Shown one piece after another: positions 9,401 through 19,359 of a stretch of 64,000 bases of DNA (position 1 is the stretch's first letter; each line of letters starts with the position of its first letter). The position numbers and the translations under genes are program-made. This DNA is from Planctomycetales bacterium (GTDB lineage Bacteria > Planctomycetota > Planctomycetia > Planctomycetales > Planctomycetaceae). Under the pieces are notes generated by a model. The model ran no database searches and was not told the DNA's origin. It saw only the letters and a list, made by a program, of their open reading frames with translations. Location: assembly GCA_028285345.1 (NCBI GenBank), contig JANQPT010000043.1, positions 62,001-126,000 of the forward strand. Reading direction: 5' to 3'.

Positions 9401-12400
9401 GCGGCAGACTTGGAAGCGGATCAATGGCAAGTTGTACGCCGGCACACTGCTGCGGAATAACGGTCTGCTGAATGACGCCATCGCGTTGTTTCAGGAGGGC
9501 ATTCGGCTGAAGCCGGACGCGTATGCGCTGCATCGCAATCTCGTCCAGACACTGCAGTTGGCGGGCAAGACGGACGAGTCCCTCAAGGCGGCGCAACGGC
9601 TGTTGGATCTCGAGCCGGACAATCAGCTCAACATTCGGCGGCTCGCCAAGGCCTACTTAAATCGCGGCGACCGGGAAACGGCAGCAAAAATCGCCGGCCG
9701 GTTCTTTAGCGCCGGTGTGGCGGAGAAAAAGTCGTCAAGCGCCGGATCGTCGTCGTTGTCGTCGTATGGGGCGATGCCGGTCTGGGCGTATTCGATGTAC
9801 TCGGCGTGGGGCGGCTACGGCGGAGGAATGGGGCGGACGAACTTGGACCGCGGAATTGAATTCTTCCGGGAAAACGGCCTGATGGCGGAATTGGAAGCCA
9901 TCCTCGCCCAGCAGCTCGAAGACCAGCCGGAAAACGCCCTCTTGCGGCAAACGGCGTTCAGTCTGTTTACCGACGAATTCGGCAAGCCGGAGGTCGCGCT
10001 CAAGTTGCTCGGAGAGCTGGAAACATTGGAGTTTCCGCTGGAACACCGCACGTGGTTCGGCCAATCTTCGCAGCAGGATCATTTTCGTGTGATGCAGTAT
10101 CTTCTGATCGCCACCAAACCCGCCCTGCGCGATCAGCGACTTCAAGAGTTGAATAAGAAGTCCGAATCGGAGTTGAACCGTGATGAACTGCTGGAGTCGG
10201 CGATTATTCAACTGGCGCTCAGCAATAAGGACAAAGCGCTAAAGCTGCTAAAGCGCGCCGTCGCGGCGGATGAAAACGACTTGGTCGCCCTGAGCATTTT
10301 CGTGGACTCGTTGACGCGGGCCGAGAAGTTTCAGGAAGCGGAACCGCACGCCATACGGCTGGTGACGCTGCTGGGCGGGCGTGCCGACGAGATGCTGGCA
10401 CAAATGGTCGAACGGGTCCGGCGGGACTTTGTGCGGCATTTGCCGCTGCAGTTTCAACTGAGGATGACGGAAGAGCTATTGACCGATATTGCGCGCAAGT
10501 CGACGGAGGGCGGCGACTTTTTGGGAGACTTCACCGGTTTCGCACAGACGATGGGCTACAAGCGAGCCCGGCTGACGTTGGCCACAATATATGCCGAAAC
10601 GGATCGAATTGCCGACGCGCGAGAGATTTGGGACGATCTCACCCCTGCGAATGAGGCAGACGCCGAGCAGTGGACGACGTTGGCGTCGATCGCGCAGCTC
10701 CACGACCAGAATGACTTGGCGTTTCAGTACTACGAGAAAGCGCTCCAAGCCGCCAAAACGCTGGCCGCCGATCCGCTGTTGAGCCGGATCTATCGCGGCT
10801 CGATGAGCAACATGTGGTTCGGCTGGGGAGAGGACGATGCGATAGATTCCACCTTTAACAAGATCGTGGCGGCCTTTGCCAGCCAAGACAAGTTGATCGA
10901 ACTGTACGACTTTCTCCGTGAAACCGAGCAGACCACGAAAGCCAAACGGGTTGCCGAACAGTACAAATTGCACGACCAGCTCAAGAAGCTCTACGCCCAA
11001 CGGTTGGCCGCCGCCCGCGCGACGTTCTTGGACGGCAATGAGGACAGCCTCCGTCGCAGCGTGCCGTACTTTCTACATGTCTGCAAGACCGCCGAAATGC
11101 ACGATCAATCGGGAGACTGGGCGGGAGCACTGGAAATCTATCGGCAGTATCTCGAGGACTTTCCTGATGAACTGGGACTGCTGACCACGTTGGGCGAAGT
11201 GGCCGAAGCCCAGGATGACCTCGCGCAGGCGCTCGAATGGGAGCAGAAAGTCGTGGAGGCGAAACAGCGACTCGCGCGTCGGGCACGCGATTGGTCGCTC
11301 CGCGAAGTCTTCATGACGCCGTCTCAGCCGCAGGTTCTGGCCAGTCAGCAAATCGATCAGTGGGGGTGGACTTCACGATGGGGCAAGGGCAACAGCTGGT
11401 ACGGCTATGGCTCGAGCGGAGACCAACTCAACCTGGCAACGTCATGGATGCGGATCGCACAGCTTTATCTCTCCTTGGACAACACGGTTGCGGCAGCCGA
11501 TGCGATGCAACGCGCGATTGCGGTCGCGCGGAGCGGGCGCGCCGGCGTGGGTAATGAGATTCTGACGATTATCCGGCAGCGCGGCCTGTCGACTGAGATG
11601 CTGCCGGTGCTGCGCGTACTGGCCATTCATTTGCCCACCAATGAAGAAATCCAGTTGGCGTTCGCGGACTCTTTGCAGTCCAACGAGAAGCCTGAGATTG
11701 CCCAAGAGGTGTACGCCCGGATGCTCAGACGCGGCGTTTCGGAAATCAGCGTGCTCACACAAGTCAAACGCAGGTTGGCGCGGCTGAATTCAGCCGATGG
11801 CCAGCAAGTGCAGCAGACGTTGGAATCGGTCCAACAGGAATCTGCCGCCGATCCCGATAACGCGAACAAGCTGATGCGGCTGGCCAAAGTCTATTTCTAC
11901 TCGCTCGAAATCGACAAGGCGCTGGAAACGCTGCACAAAGTTGAGAAGATCGCGCCGCACATGCAGGGATTGCACGACCTGCTGGTCGAGATTTATACGC
12001 TCAAAGGAGAGCGCGAGAAACTGCTGGCGGCGCTGCGGACGAAAGCCGCGCGCGCCACCAACGACGAACAGCGCATTGCTGCGCAGCGTCGAATTTACAT
12101 CGAGTTGTTGCGCGCGGGCCAGATCGATGAATCGCTCGAGGCGCTCAAGAAGCTCGGCCGCTCCTCCGATCCGTCCAGCTATCAGCAGATCGGCATGATG
12201 TTGCTGTACTACGGCCGGCATGACGAAGCGGCCAAACAGTTTGAACAGGCGGCCAAGAGCAACCAATACGGAATGGGTCAGGCCGATACGACGACCGTTA
12301 AGGCGCTGGCGCTCAAGGGGGATGCTAAGGGAGCATCCGTAAAACTGCTCAAAGCCCTCTATCAAGCCGCCCGTCAGTCCACCCAATACGGCGGTGTCTA

Positions 12401-15400
12401 CAGCGGTTTCGGCTACGACGACAGCAGCAACCAGTTCCGCGAATTCGCGGTGCTGTTCGCCTTGTATCCGGAGATCGCCGACGACGTTCGCCGGCGCCTG
12501 GAACAGCAACTCGAAAAGAAGCCCAAAGATGCCGCCGCGGCCAAGATGTTGATGGACTTCTATCGCTTGATGGCCCGTGAAGATTTGGCGGAATCGCTGA
12601 TGGAGAAGTTGACGGTGGCGGGGGCCTCCGATTCGCAGATGGCGGCCCGGCGGATCGACAAGGCAATCAAGAGTAAGAACTACGACGAGGCGATCAAACT
12701 CGGAGAAGAGTTCATCGCGAACCAGCCCAAGCCGAAGCTGCCTCCCGGCATGCCGCCGCAGATGATGGGACTCATGGGATTTGCGTCCGAGCGAAATATG
12801 ATGATCTGCAAGATCGCCGATTTGTACTGGAAGATCGGCAAACAGGACAAAGCGTTCGAATTGTACCGCATGATCATTGATGAGAAGGTGGAGCAGAGCC
12901 AGCTCGCGTTTGCGGCCATCTGCATGATGCGCGGGCGGGTCGAAGAGGCCCGTGAATTGGTCGACCAATTGCTCAAAGATCAGCAGGTGAAGTCCCCGTC
13001 GTTGCTGCAATTCCGGGCGATGCTGGCCGCACTCGATCGGGAGTATGACGCCGCATTTGACGACTTGGCGCAATCGGCAGAGAGTGGCGGCGCGAAGGGC
13101 AGCGATTCCTACTACGGGATGATGGGAGGCGGCAATTCAAACACCGGCATCGCGCTGTTGGCCTCGTTTGCCGTTCGCAGCGGCCAATTGGACCGGTTCG
13201 CCGCATTCATGCAGAAGCAAATCGCCAAGAATCCCAACGACTGGACGAATTACGCGCTGCTGGCGGAAACATTGCGGGCCGAGGGTCGGATCCAAGAATC
13301 ACTCGCGGTACTGGACCAGGCTCAGAAAGTCAAAACACTCAAGCAGCAAGTGCTGCAGCAGCGGATTCAATGGCGGGAAGGGAATGACACGCCCGACGTA
13401 TTGATTCCGCTCTACGAGAGCATGCTGCAACTCGCCGAACGTAAGGTTTCGTCAAATTCGTCACGTTACTCCTCCGGAATGATGTACGGCGGCGGATGGG
13501 GCCACCAGGGCGACGACCAGGCCGATACGCAAGAACTGCGCAATCGATTGGGCGAACTGTATTGGGAGCAGGGCGACCGCGAAAAGGCGTTGAGCGTCTG
13601 GACGGGCCGCATGGACTTGAACCGGGCAGCAAGCCATATTCAACTGGGCCAACGGTACGAAGCGAAAGAGGCCTACGATCTCGCCGAACAATCATTTCAG
13701 ACCGCGCTGGAACTTGACCCGTCGAGTCAACAAGCCCGGCGCGCCTTGGCAACGTTGCTGTTTCACCGCGGCGGCGGATCAGCCGCGCTCGATCACTTGC
13801 GCGAGCTGTTTTTACGACAGTTTGAAACCAGCGATGACGACGATTACAGCAGGTACGGCCGCAACCGCTACGGCAACGATGCGGAATTTCGGCGCTGGGC
13901 CGTTGATACCAGTCACGGATCAAGTCAGCAGGATTCCCCGAAAGAAAACGCCGCGGACCGGCACGACGAAGACCGATTGGTTCTTGCGGTGCTCACAGGT
14001 GATTGGACGACTGCCAAAGCAGAACTGGCCAAATTGCGAGAAAATTCACCGTACGATCCGATGGTGTGGATGCTGTCAGCAAGGACCAGCGAACGGGATA
14101 GCCAGTGGGCCGAAGCAATTGCCGCGCGATTGAAGTTCTACCGGTTCGCCCAGACCAGCATCGGCAACCGCCGCGACCAGCTGAAATTGCTCCTCGCGGG
14201 GAATCAAATCAAAGATGCCGCCGCCGGGATCAGGCAGCCGGCAGGCCAGTCGACCGTCAGTAGCTCCGGACCGATGTCGCATCATTACATGTCAATGGGG
14301 CATTCGTGGCGGTACGGAAATGGGGATACCGACTCAAACTCTTCGCAGTTGGCAGCGCTCTACCTGAAACTCGGCGAATTCGACAAGGCGGAGTTGTTCT
14401 TCTTGAGCGGCATGCAGGACATCTCACTCGAAAGTTGGAATTCGCTCAGCGCGCTGATGCACCGGCGGGGTTCCGCGGAACGCGCGGTCGAATTGGAGAA
14501 GTTGGCGCTGGTGTTTTCCGATGATCTGGACCGCGTCTCCGAATATGCAGTGCGACTCGCTCACCAGGGGCAAAGCCGAGAGGCGATCGATTTGCTGATT
14601 CGCGCTCATCGGTACGCCAAGCCTGAGGACTATAGCCGTTCGAGTCCTTGGTCAATGATGATGGGCGGCTGGTACGGCGGGAGTATGTTTGATACTGACA
14701 GCCAAAAAGAGATCGACTTCGAGCCGGATGAAATCTGCTCGGCACTGCATCAAGTGTTGGTCAAGGAGGGCAATTACGACGAAGTCATCGGCGAGCTGAA
14801 TGCCAAACTCGACGCCGACCCGCAGGATGTGCGCTTGGCACAGTTGGTTTTGATCCTCCAAGTCCAGCGTCGGAATTGGGAAGGCGTGCGTGACACTCTG
14901 CAGAAGCTGGCGGTTGCCCATCCTCACGAGCCGACGATCAAAGATCAGCTCTTCCACGCCCACTTGCAGCTGGAAGATTGGGAAGCCGCCATGGCGATCG
15001 CTGAGGAGGGTCGCGCCAAGTCGGATCCCTCGGCGCAGCGCTGGATCATTCGCAAGGCGTTTGTGCATCTGATGAAGGGCGAAAAGGCGGAAGCCGTTGC
15101 GGAGATCGCGCCGGCACTGGATCGCCCGCAGACGAAACATTCGGGCATCGACATGCGTCACGTTTCGGTCATCTTGACGATCTCCCGCCAACACGAACGG
15201 TTGATTGAATACTTGCAGCAGCGGCTAGCAAAGGGTTTGGACGAGACGAACTGCCGGTTTCTGCTGAGCAAATTGTACCTGGTGGAGAATCGTTATGCGG
15301 ACGCAGCGCATCTGGCGCTCACTCAAGTCTGGAACCAACCGGGAGATCTGACGAACAGTAACTGGTACAGAATCCTGCGCACGGCACTCCGTTCCGCCAA

Positions 15401-17687
15401 GGCGGAACAGCGTCCGGTGGAATACCAACCGTCCGATCAATCTGATCCGGCCGATGGGGCATTGTGGAAACTGCTCTCCGAAGGGCCGTCTGCGGGACGG
15501 GAAGCGTTTGCGAAACTCGTCGCCGACAATCCCGACCTGATCAACGCGCGGCGCGGGTTGATCGCTGCGGCCCAATTGGAGGGCAACTACGAGCTGGCAC
15601 TGGAGCAGAACGGCGAATTGCTCAAGCGGTTGGCGAAACAACGCGACGAAATCTGGCGTCCGGCAAAACCCCGGCCGATCGGCGAACTGATCGACGACTT
15701 CTTGCAAATGACGCAGACCACGGAGATGGTAAGCGGCGCTGCGTTGAGTATGGGCATGCAATTCGCACAGATGTTCACGCAGATGATTTCAGAGACCGAC
15801 TCCAGTCAGGCGGCAAATCCGGTGCCGTATGCGAATCTGGTGACGGCGCATGAACGTTTGCACCGCCGGTTGTTGTTGCTGAATGACCGACCCGAGGAGT
15901 TCATCGGTCTGACACGTAAACATGCCGAAAACAATGAATTGCGCGAGCAGGCGTCCCGCCGTTCAAACCGTATGTTTCGGAGCATGAATCTCTACACCGG
16001 ATTTGGGCCGAACACCTGGATGTGGGATGAATATGATTCCTACGATGATTCCAGCAGCGACGACTGGGGCAAGGCCGCGATCGACACGTTTCAGCAGCGA
16101 CGTAAACTAAAGCCGCTGCTGGAATTGATGGAGCAATTGGGGTCGCGCGTGAATGTCAACGACATGCTAACGCTCGCCGAGACCTATGCCGCACTGGGCC
16201 GTCAGGAGGATGCACGGCGCGCTTTCCAAATCTGGGCGGACAACGAGTTCGCACAACTGCTGGTTTCTGATTCTCCCGATATCGCCGACGATGATAGGTA
16301 CGGCTATGGGTGGGGCTGGCGTCATTCAGCGGCTGAGGAGCGGATTGAAGCCCTGCGGCGCCAACTGCGTGATGTCCGCTTCAAGTCTCGTAAACGCGAA
16401 GAATCGGGCGCGCCACGAAATCCCATTAGCGGTCGTTCGAATAAGTTGTGGGAATTTGCCCTGTTTGATGAAGGCATTCGAAAACGTTTGTTGGAGTTGG
16501 AAGAAACCATCGGCCCGGACTGGGGCAAGTCGCGATCCTTTGACCAGTTGCTTCGTTTCTATCAGGCGCAAGACGATCAACAGAAGGTGATCGAGCTATT
16601 TGAGCGCGTCTTTCCGGCCGACAAGATTTTAGAATCGGAACATTTGTCCGACTATCTCAGCGCCTGCTACAGCGTGAAAAAGACTGAGCGCATTGTTCAG
16701 CTTCTTGACGCTGCCGAAAAACGGAGTTCGAAACTGAAGAATTCGGTGGCCCTGGTGCGGCTGATGCTGATGCGGCACGAGGGACGCGGCGACGACGCGG
16801 ACCGGCTCGAACAGCAGCTTCTTGCCCAATGCCGGCCTGCAAAGACGCATCCGTATGGGGTCGACGAGCGCTTCTCGGGTTACGAGTCGACTTATGATTA
16901 CTACGATTCGGATGACGACGTATACAGTTGGACCGAAGAATACACGCACTATCCCGGTGGGAGAAGCTACCGCAGCTATCGGCGTAATCGACGGTGGAGC
17001 GGCGGCGAGGAATCGCGCACGATCGGCTCGTTGGCGTCGCATCTCAACGTCCCCTATTTGTTGGACCACGATTCCGGCCGGCCGACACTGGACGTCATTC
17101 GCGAGACCTATGCGCGTCACGGTCTGTATCGCGACGCTTCACGGATCATCGAATTGGAATTGCAGCAAGCCATCGCTACGAAAGCCGGCAAAAAGGTCCG
17201 CAGGCGTTTAATGACTGAAAAGGCTGATCTCTTGCATCGTGCCGGCGACAAACAGCCGGCGCGCCGGCTGCTTGAGGAAGTCGAAGCCGCTCTGCAGGCT
17301 GAAGTGAAGGAGAAACCCGTGGATTCGTGGCCGCTGTATGAATTGGCCCGATTGTACAGTTCCCGTGCATTCGGACGGGACTATGAAAAAGCACTTGGAG
17401 CCGCGCAAAAAGCGGCTGAACTGACGGACGGGCCGAGTCACACCACAGAGACGGCGGTTTATTTGTATGAACTGGGGAGGTATGATGAGGCTTGGAAGGA
17501 GTTCCAAGCCGCCCAGCGACACGGGGGATTCGGCGGCCGTGAAGATGTCGACACATTCTACAAGGCGGGGATCGCCGCACATCGAGCGGGCGATCAGACT
17601 GAAGCTGCCCAGTTGCTGAGCCAGGCGCTCTGGTGGAACCCGTTGCACAAATCGGCCAAGCAGGCCAAGGAGTTGACCAGTGAGTGA
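6471..17687 (+). CDS. Giant TPR-repeat lipoprotein with Tyr/Gly/Ser/Trp-rich inserts
   Basis: A 3738-residue protein. The N-terminus LSLLGLLLAGCGTQ is a lipoprotein signal with Cys near residue 22, followed by a Pro/Glu/Ala-rich linker (about 25-125). Nearly all the rest is tetratricopeptide-like helical repeats, recognised by recurring patterns such as AEAIKNIGELPPD, DAIEVYQQAINLL, YASLARLYF-type and GRLDEA. It is probably anchored to a membrane facing the periplasm as a very large scaffold. At least eleven aromatic and glycine-rich low-complexity insertions interrupt the repeats, for example at 9734-9838, 11362-11427, 13450-13530, 14260-14340, 15985-16065 and 16870-17015. The stop overlaps the next start by 8 bp, so the gene is translationally coupled to the MoxR/vWA operon. 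The start has a GGAG site at 6461. Confidence 0.9.
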   Translation: MNGVCGKALSLSLLGLLLAGCGTQPDPEPPKSEVSESAVKAGPQQSSDADKPDEAKPTVTPQPVAATPAEKQSLVEAAEPEELPAVAEEPQDPVAATPIEEVPAPQTAAAEPDAAEPLTEEQLKQQAASKQALIAEESVGRFHELLRRRPMHGPAFAGLVKQYSEQGQLDKLVSEYEKKVEALPEDQAFRILLARVYLRANKPEQAAEAIKNIGELPPDLRREELKLLVFKSEVYQRIGSQEQAVAMLQEAFAQAKTVSERMKLSEALADLHLRGQDRAAAAAALTKLAEQFSDNYFHRKRIADALAARDLFEQAIEQYREILPLVENETDKRCEVLRQLGRSFERLDRGQDAIEVYQQAINLLRSGHWLQRELHERVVSLYRASGRLDELVTYCREQIKRTPEQTAVRGLLADVLAAAGKLDEAKQTLTEAVELFPKNRDLSAKRIEFLQRHRDDQGVSDEYARIIAQYPDEIEFYVAYGQFLAGADQIDAARNQWRHVLEKHVTEATLANRLGGLFDQYNLQDDAVECYELAITLEAGRPESYTSLARLWFFRGDKDKAAETLDRLRQANPDDAAIHAELSNALLGIGLVEEATAAITRASELAPEQVRYQLARSDLLIQVGRLEESLKVRRAAVDLIVNPQQQIQAIDVLVSMYASAGKLDELKTAESKRLSEKENDPVGLLLLARVADFDRDMPAARRHLTALLAADPSHEEAGRQLAKIHEAVGDVDGAVAQYRKLIDAHPARGRYYYQAIADVKLRYNDRLGAIETFDEMVKAAPGNATVLKSVAEQLTRLDELERAIAYYEQSLGIQADRHDVRLAFANALYKAGRLEDSYAEYKKVALQLQDRETALEALGKLHGVADQLGELEELLTELEEQSERNPENTAVVHTLAELLIREFEYTRAMKLLDLVLSHFPRDINLRLVRAELLRRLTRFDDALEEYRTVLRFPQIDRDFVLGQMGKVSFEAGRIDEARQTWKRINGKLYAGTLLRNNGLLNDAIALFQEGIRLKPDAYALHRNLVQTLQLAGKTDESLKAAQRLLDLEPDNQLNIRRLAKAYLNRGDRETAAKIAGRFFSAGVAEKKSSSAGSSSLSSYGAMPVWAYSMYSAWGGYGGGMGRTNLDRGIEFFRENGLMAELEAILAQQLEDQPENALLRQTAFSLFTDEFGKPEVALKLLGELETLEFPLEHRTWFGQSSQQDHFRVMQYLLIATKPALRDQRLQELNKKSESELNRDELLESAIIQLALSNKDKALKLLKRAVAADENDLVALSIFVDSLTRAEKFQEAEPHAIRLVTLLGGRADEMLAQMVERVRRDFVRHLPLQFQLRMTEELLTDIARKSTEGGDFLGDFTGFAQTMGYKRARLTLATIYAETDRIADAREIWDDLTPANEADAEQWTTLASIAQLHDQNDLAFQYYEKALQAAKTLAADPLLSRIYRGSMSNMWFGWGEDDAIDSTFNKIVAAFASQDKLIELYDFLRETEQTTKAKRVAEQYKLHDQLKKLYAQRLAAARATFLDGNEDSLRRSVPYFLHVCKTAEMHDQSGDWAGALEIYRQYLEDFPDELGLLTTLGEVAEAQDDLAQALEWEQKVVEAKQRLARRARDWSLREVFMTPSQPQVLASQQIDQWGWTSRWGKGNSWYGYGSSGDQLNLATSWMRIAQLYLSLDNTVAAADAMQRAIAVARSGRAGVGNEILTIIRQRGLSTEMLPVLRVLAIHLPTNEEIQLAFADSLQSNEKPEIAQEVYARMLRRGVSEISVLTQVKRRLARLNSADGQQVQQTLESVQQESAADPDNANKLMRLAKVYFYSLEIDKALETLHKVEKIAPHMQGLHDLLVEIYTLKGEREKLLAALRTKAARATNDEQRIAAQRRIYIELLRAGQIDESLEALKKLGRSSDPSSYQQIGMMLLYYGRHDEAAKQFEQAAKSNQYGMGQADTTTVKALALKGDAKGASVKLLKALYQAARQSTQYGGVYSGFGYDDSSNQFREFAVLFALYPEIADDVRRRLEQQLEKKPKDAAAAKMLMDFYRLMAREDLAESLMEKLTVAGASDSQMAARRIDKAIKSKNYDEAIKLGEEFIANQPKPKLPPGMPPQMMGLMGFASERNMMICKIADLYWKIGKQDKAFELYRMIIDEKVEQSQLAFAAICMMRGRVEEARELVDQLLKDQQVKSPSLLQFRAMLAALDREYDAAFDDLAQSAESGGAKGSDSYYGMMGGGNSNTGIALLASFAVRSGQLDRFAAFMQKQIAKNPNDWTNYALLAETLRAEGRIQESLAVLDQAQKVKTLKQQVLQQRIQWREGNDTPDVLIPLYESMLQLAERKVSSNSSRYSSGMMYGGGWGHQGDDQADTQELRNRLGELYWEQGDREKALSVWTGRMDLNRAASHIQLGQRYEAKEAYDLAEQSFQTALELDPSSQQARRALATLLFHRGGGSAALDHLRELFLRQFETSDDDDYSRYGRNRYGNDAEFRRWAVDTSHGSSQQDSPKENAADRHDEDRLVLAVLTGDWTTAKAELAKLRENSPYDPMVWMLSARTSERDSQWAEAIAARLKFYRFAQTSIGNRRDQLKLLLAGNQIKDAAAGIRQPAGQSTVSSSGPMSHHYMSMGHSWRYGNGDTDSNSSQLAALYLKLGEFDKAELFFLSGMQDISLESWNSLSALMHRRGSAERAVELEKLALVFSDDLDRVSEYAVRLAHQGQSREAIDLLIRAHRYAKPEDYSRSSPWSMMMGGWYGGSMFDTDSQKEIDFEPDEICSALHQVLVKEGNYDEVIGELNAKLDADPQDVRLAQLVLILQVQRRNWEGVRDTLQKLAVAHPHEPTIKDQLFHAHLQLEDWEAAMAIAEEGRAKSDPSAQRWIIRKAFVHLMKGEKAEAVAEIAPALDRPQTKHSGIDMRHVSVILTISRQHERLIEYLQQRLAKGLDETNCRFLLSKLYLVENRYADAAHLALTQVWNQPGDLTNSNWYRILRTALRSAKAEQRPVEYQPSDQSDPADGALWKLLSEGPSAGREAFAKLVADNPDLINARRGLIAAAQLEGNYELALEQNGELLKRLAKQRDEIWRPAKPRPIGELIDDFLQMTQTTEMVSGAALSMGMQFAQMFTQMISETDSSQAANPVPYANLVTAHERLHRRLLLLNDRPEEFIGLTRKHAENNELREQASRRSNRMFRSMNLYTGFGPNTWMWDEYDSYDDSSSDDWGKAAIDTFQQRRKLKPLLELMEQLGSRVNVNDMLTLAETYAALGRQEDARRAFQIWADNEFAQLLVSDSPDIADDDRYGYGWGWRHSAAEERIEALRRQLRDVRFKSRKREESGAPRNPISGRSNKLWEFALFDEGIRKRLLELEETIGPDWGKSRSFDQLLRFYQAQDDQQKVIELFERVFPADKILESEHLSDYLSACYSVKKTERIVQLLDAAEKRSSKLKNSVALVRLMLMRHEGRGDDADRLEQQLLAQCRPAKTHPYGVDERFSGYESTYDYYDSDDDVYSWTEEYTHYPGGRSYRSYRRNRRWSGGEESRTIGSLASHLNVPYLLDHDSGRPTLDVIRETYARHGLYRDASRIIELELQQAIATKAGKKVRRRLMTEKADLLHRAGDKQPARRLLEEVEAALQAEVKEKPVDSWPLYELARLYSSRAFGRDYEKALGAAQKAAELTDGPSHTTETAVYLYELGRYDEAWKEFQAAQRHGGFGGREDVDTFYKAGIAAHRAGDQTEAAQLLSQALWWNPLHKSAKQAKELTSE

Positions 17688-19311
17688 TCAACAGCAGCAA
17701 TTGCCCTCATTGCAAACACTCCTTGCACAGGTCGCGATGCGCCGGCGATTGACCCGCGCAGCAGCCTGGGGGCTGAAGGGACTCTTTTATGGGGCGGTTC
17801 TGGCCATCGGCCTGCTGATCGTCCAATTCCTGGCCGGCGAATCGGCCGATAGCGGAGTGCCTTGGGTGACGCTGTGGGTCGTCCCGGCGGTCGGAGCGTC
17901 TGCGCTGGTGGCGGGATTTCTCTGGAGGGTGGATCGCTTCCAACTGGCGCGTGCCATAGATAGCGCTGCGGGTTCGGAAGATCGCTTGGCAAGTGTACTG
18001 CAACTGCAGAACCACAGCCGAAAACAACGAGTCAATCTGTTGATGCACGACGCACTTGATAAAGTGGCTAAGACGTCCTCGCGTGCGGCAATTCCCTGGA
18101 GCGTGCCGCGAGAATTAAAGTGGCTGCCGATTGCCGGTCTGGCGTTGGTGGGGCTGTTGTGGTGGGGCGGCGGAACGCAAGTGGCGGCACACGTCGAGAC
18201 GCCCGACGTGACCGCAGAGCAATGGGCGGATTTGGAAAGCGAGTTTCGCCGCCAGCTCGAGGAATTCCCGGAGCCGCAATCACCCGAAGACCGAGAGTTG
18301 GCGGAGCGTCTCGATCAAATGGCTCGCAAGCTTTCCGAACACCCCGATAAGAAACACGCACTATCCGAGATCGCCAAACTGCGGGCCGAGCTGCAAAGCC
18401 GCCGTGCAAAGCTGAAGAGCAAAAACGTCTCGATGCGCAAGGCGTCCCGCGCCATTCAAAAGGGTGGGACCCTACAGCAATTTGCCGCGCAACTCCGTAA
18501 GGGGGACTACGAAAAAGCCGCCAAGGAACTCGAAGAACTCGCGAAAAAGCTCAAAGCCGGAAAGCTCAAGCTCAGTGCGGAGGAATACAAGGCATTGGCT
18601 TCCGATTTGGAGCGATTGATGAAGCAACTCGCTCAGCACGAAGAACTTTCCAAGGCCTGCCAGCAGTGCGCGTCCGCTGCAGCGACAATGAATCGCGAGA
18701 ACCTCGCCGACGCGCTTCGCCGGCTGTCGAAGACCATTCGCGACAACTCAAACGACATGCAGCAATGCGACCGACTCAATCACGCGAATGATATGTTGTC
18801 GGATTTAGAGCGCCAGTTGGGAAAACAAAAGCAGTCCTGCCCGCATTGTAAGGGGACCGGCCAAAAGCAGTGCTCGTCATGTGGCGGCAAGCATCACGCG
18901 AACTGCCAATCCTGCAGCGGTACGGGCAAAACCGTGTGTCCCCACTGTTCGGGAAACCGGTCAAATTCATTCGTCAAACGCGGCAACAAAAAAGGCGGCC
19001 TGAAAGCGGGCTGGGGCACCGCGGAGAATTGGCTGGGCGGCAAGCTCAACAAAGATGACGAACGGCGTCTCCCCTCCGTTGTCAACGCGAAGGAAAATCA
19101 GGGAGCCAGCACGTCGCATTCGGTCATCTCTACCGCCGAAGAGGCGAACAGCGCTCTCAGTTATCGGGAACTGTATGCGGATATGGTGCAGAAGTCGGAG
19201 GCCGACCTCGATTTGGAGGGTGTGCCGGTCGCCTACCGCGAGTTTCTCAAGCGTTACTTTGTATCGATCCGTCCTCAAGAGGACGCGCCGCCCGATGACG
19301 AGCCAAAATGA
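17680..19311 (+). CDS. Membrane protein with coiled coil and DnaJ-type zinc finger
   Basis: A 543-residue protein starting at GTG inside the end of the TPR gene. Two TM segments (about 33-52 and 62-82) and a third near 150-165 precede a long charged coiled-coil region (about 175-385). A cysteine-rich stretch at about 386-425 has four CxxC units (CPHCKGTG, CSSCGGKH, CQSCSGTG, CPHCSGNR), the zinc-binding pattern of DnaJ. There is no J domain or HPD motif, so this is a DnaJ-like zinc finger on a membrane scaffold, not an Hsp40. The C-terminus, LSYRELYADMVQKSEADL to YREFLKRYF, resembles ends of proteins found near MoxR/vWA operons. It probably handles or displays unfolded segments of partner proteins; this is inference. 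Confidence 0.8.
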   Translation: MSDQQQQLPSLQTLLAQVAMRRRLTRAAAWGLKGLFYGAVLAIGLLIVQFLAGESADSGVPWVTLWVVPAVGASALVAGFLWRVDRFQLARAIDSAAGSEDRLASVLQLQNHSRKQRVNLLMHDALDKVAKTSSRAAIPWSVPRELKWLPIAGLALVGLLWWGGGTQVAAHVETPDVTAEQWADLESEFRRQLEEFPEPQSPEDRELAERLDQMARKLSEHPDKKHALSEIAKLRAELQSRRAKLKSKNVSMRKASRAIQKGGTLQQFAAQLRKGDYEKAAKELEELAKKLKAGKLKLSAEEYKALASDLERLMKQLAQHEELSKACQQCASAAATMNRENLADALRRLSKTIRDNSNDMQQCDRLNHANDMLSDLERQLGKQKQSCPHCKGTGQKQCSSCGGKHHANCQSCSGTGKTVCPHCSGNRSNSFVKRGNKKGGLKAGWGTAENWLGGKLNKDDERRLPSVVNAKENQGASTSHSVISTAEEANSALSYRELYADMVQKSEADLDLEGVPVAYREFLKRYFVSIRPQEDAPPDDEPK

Positions 19312-19359
19312 CGGTCGGCCGCTGACCTCGATCCGTTCCTTAATCGCAAGATCAACATC

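Noticed and set aside
11790..13073. 427-codon minus-strand frame inside the TPR gene
   Set aside because: It has no domain character, and the TPR repeats continue through it on the plus strand.
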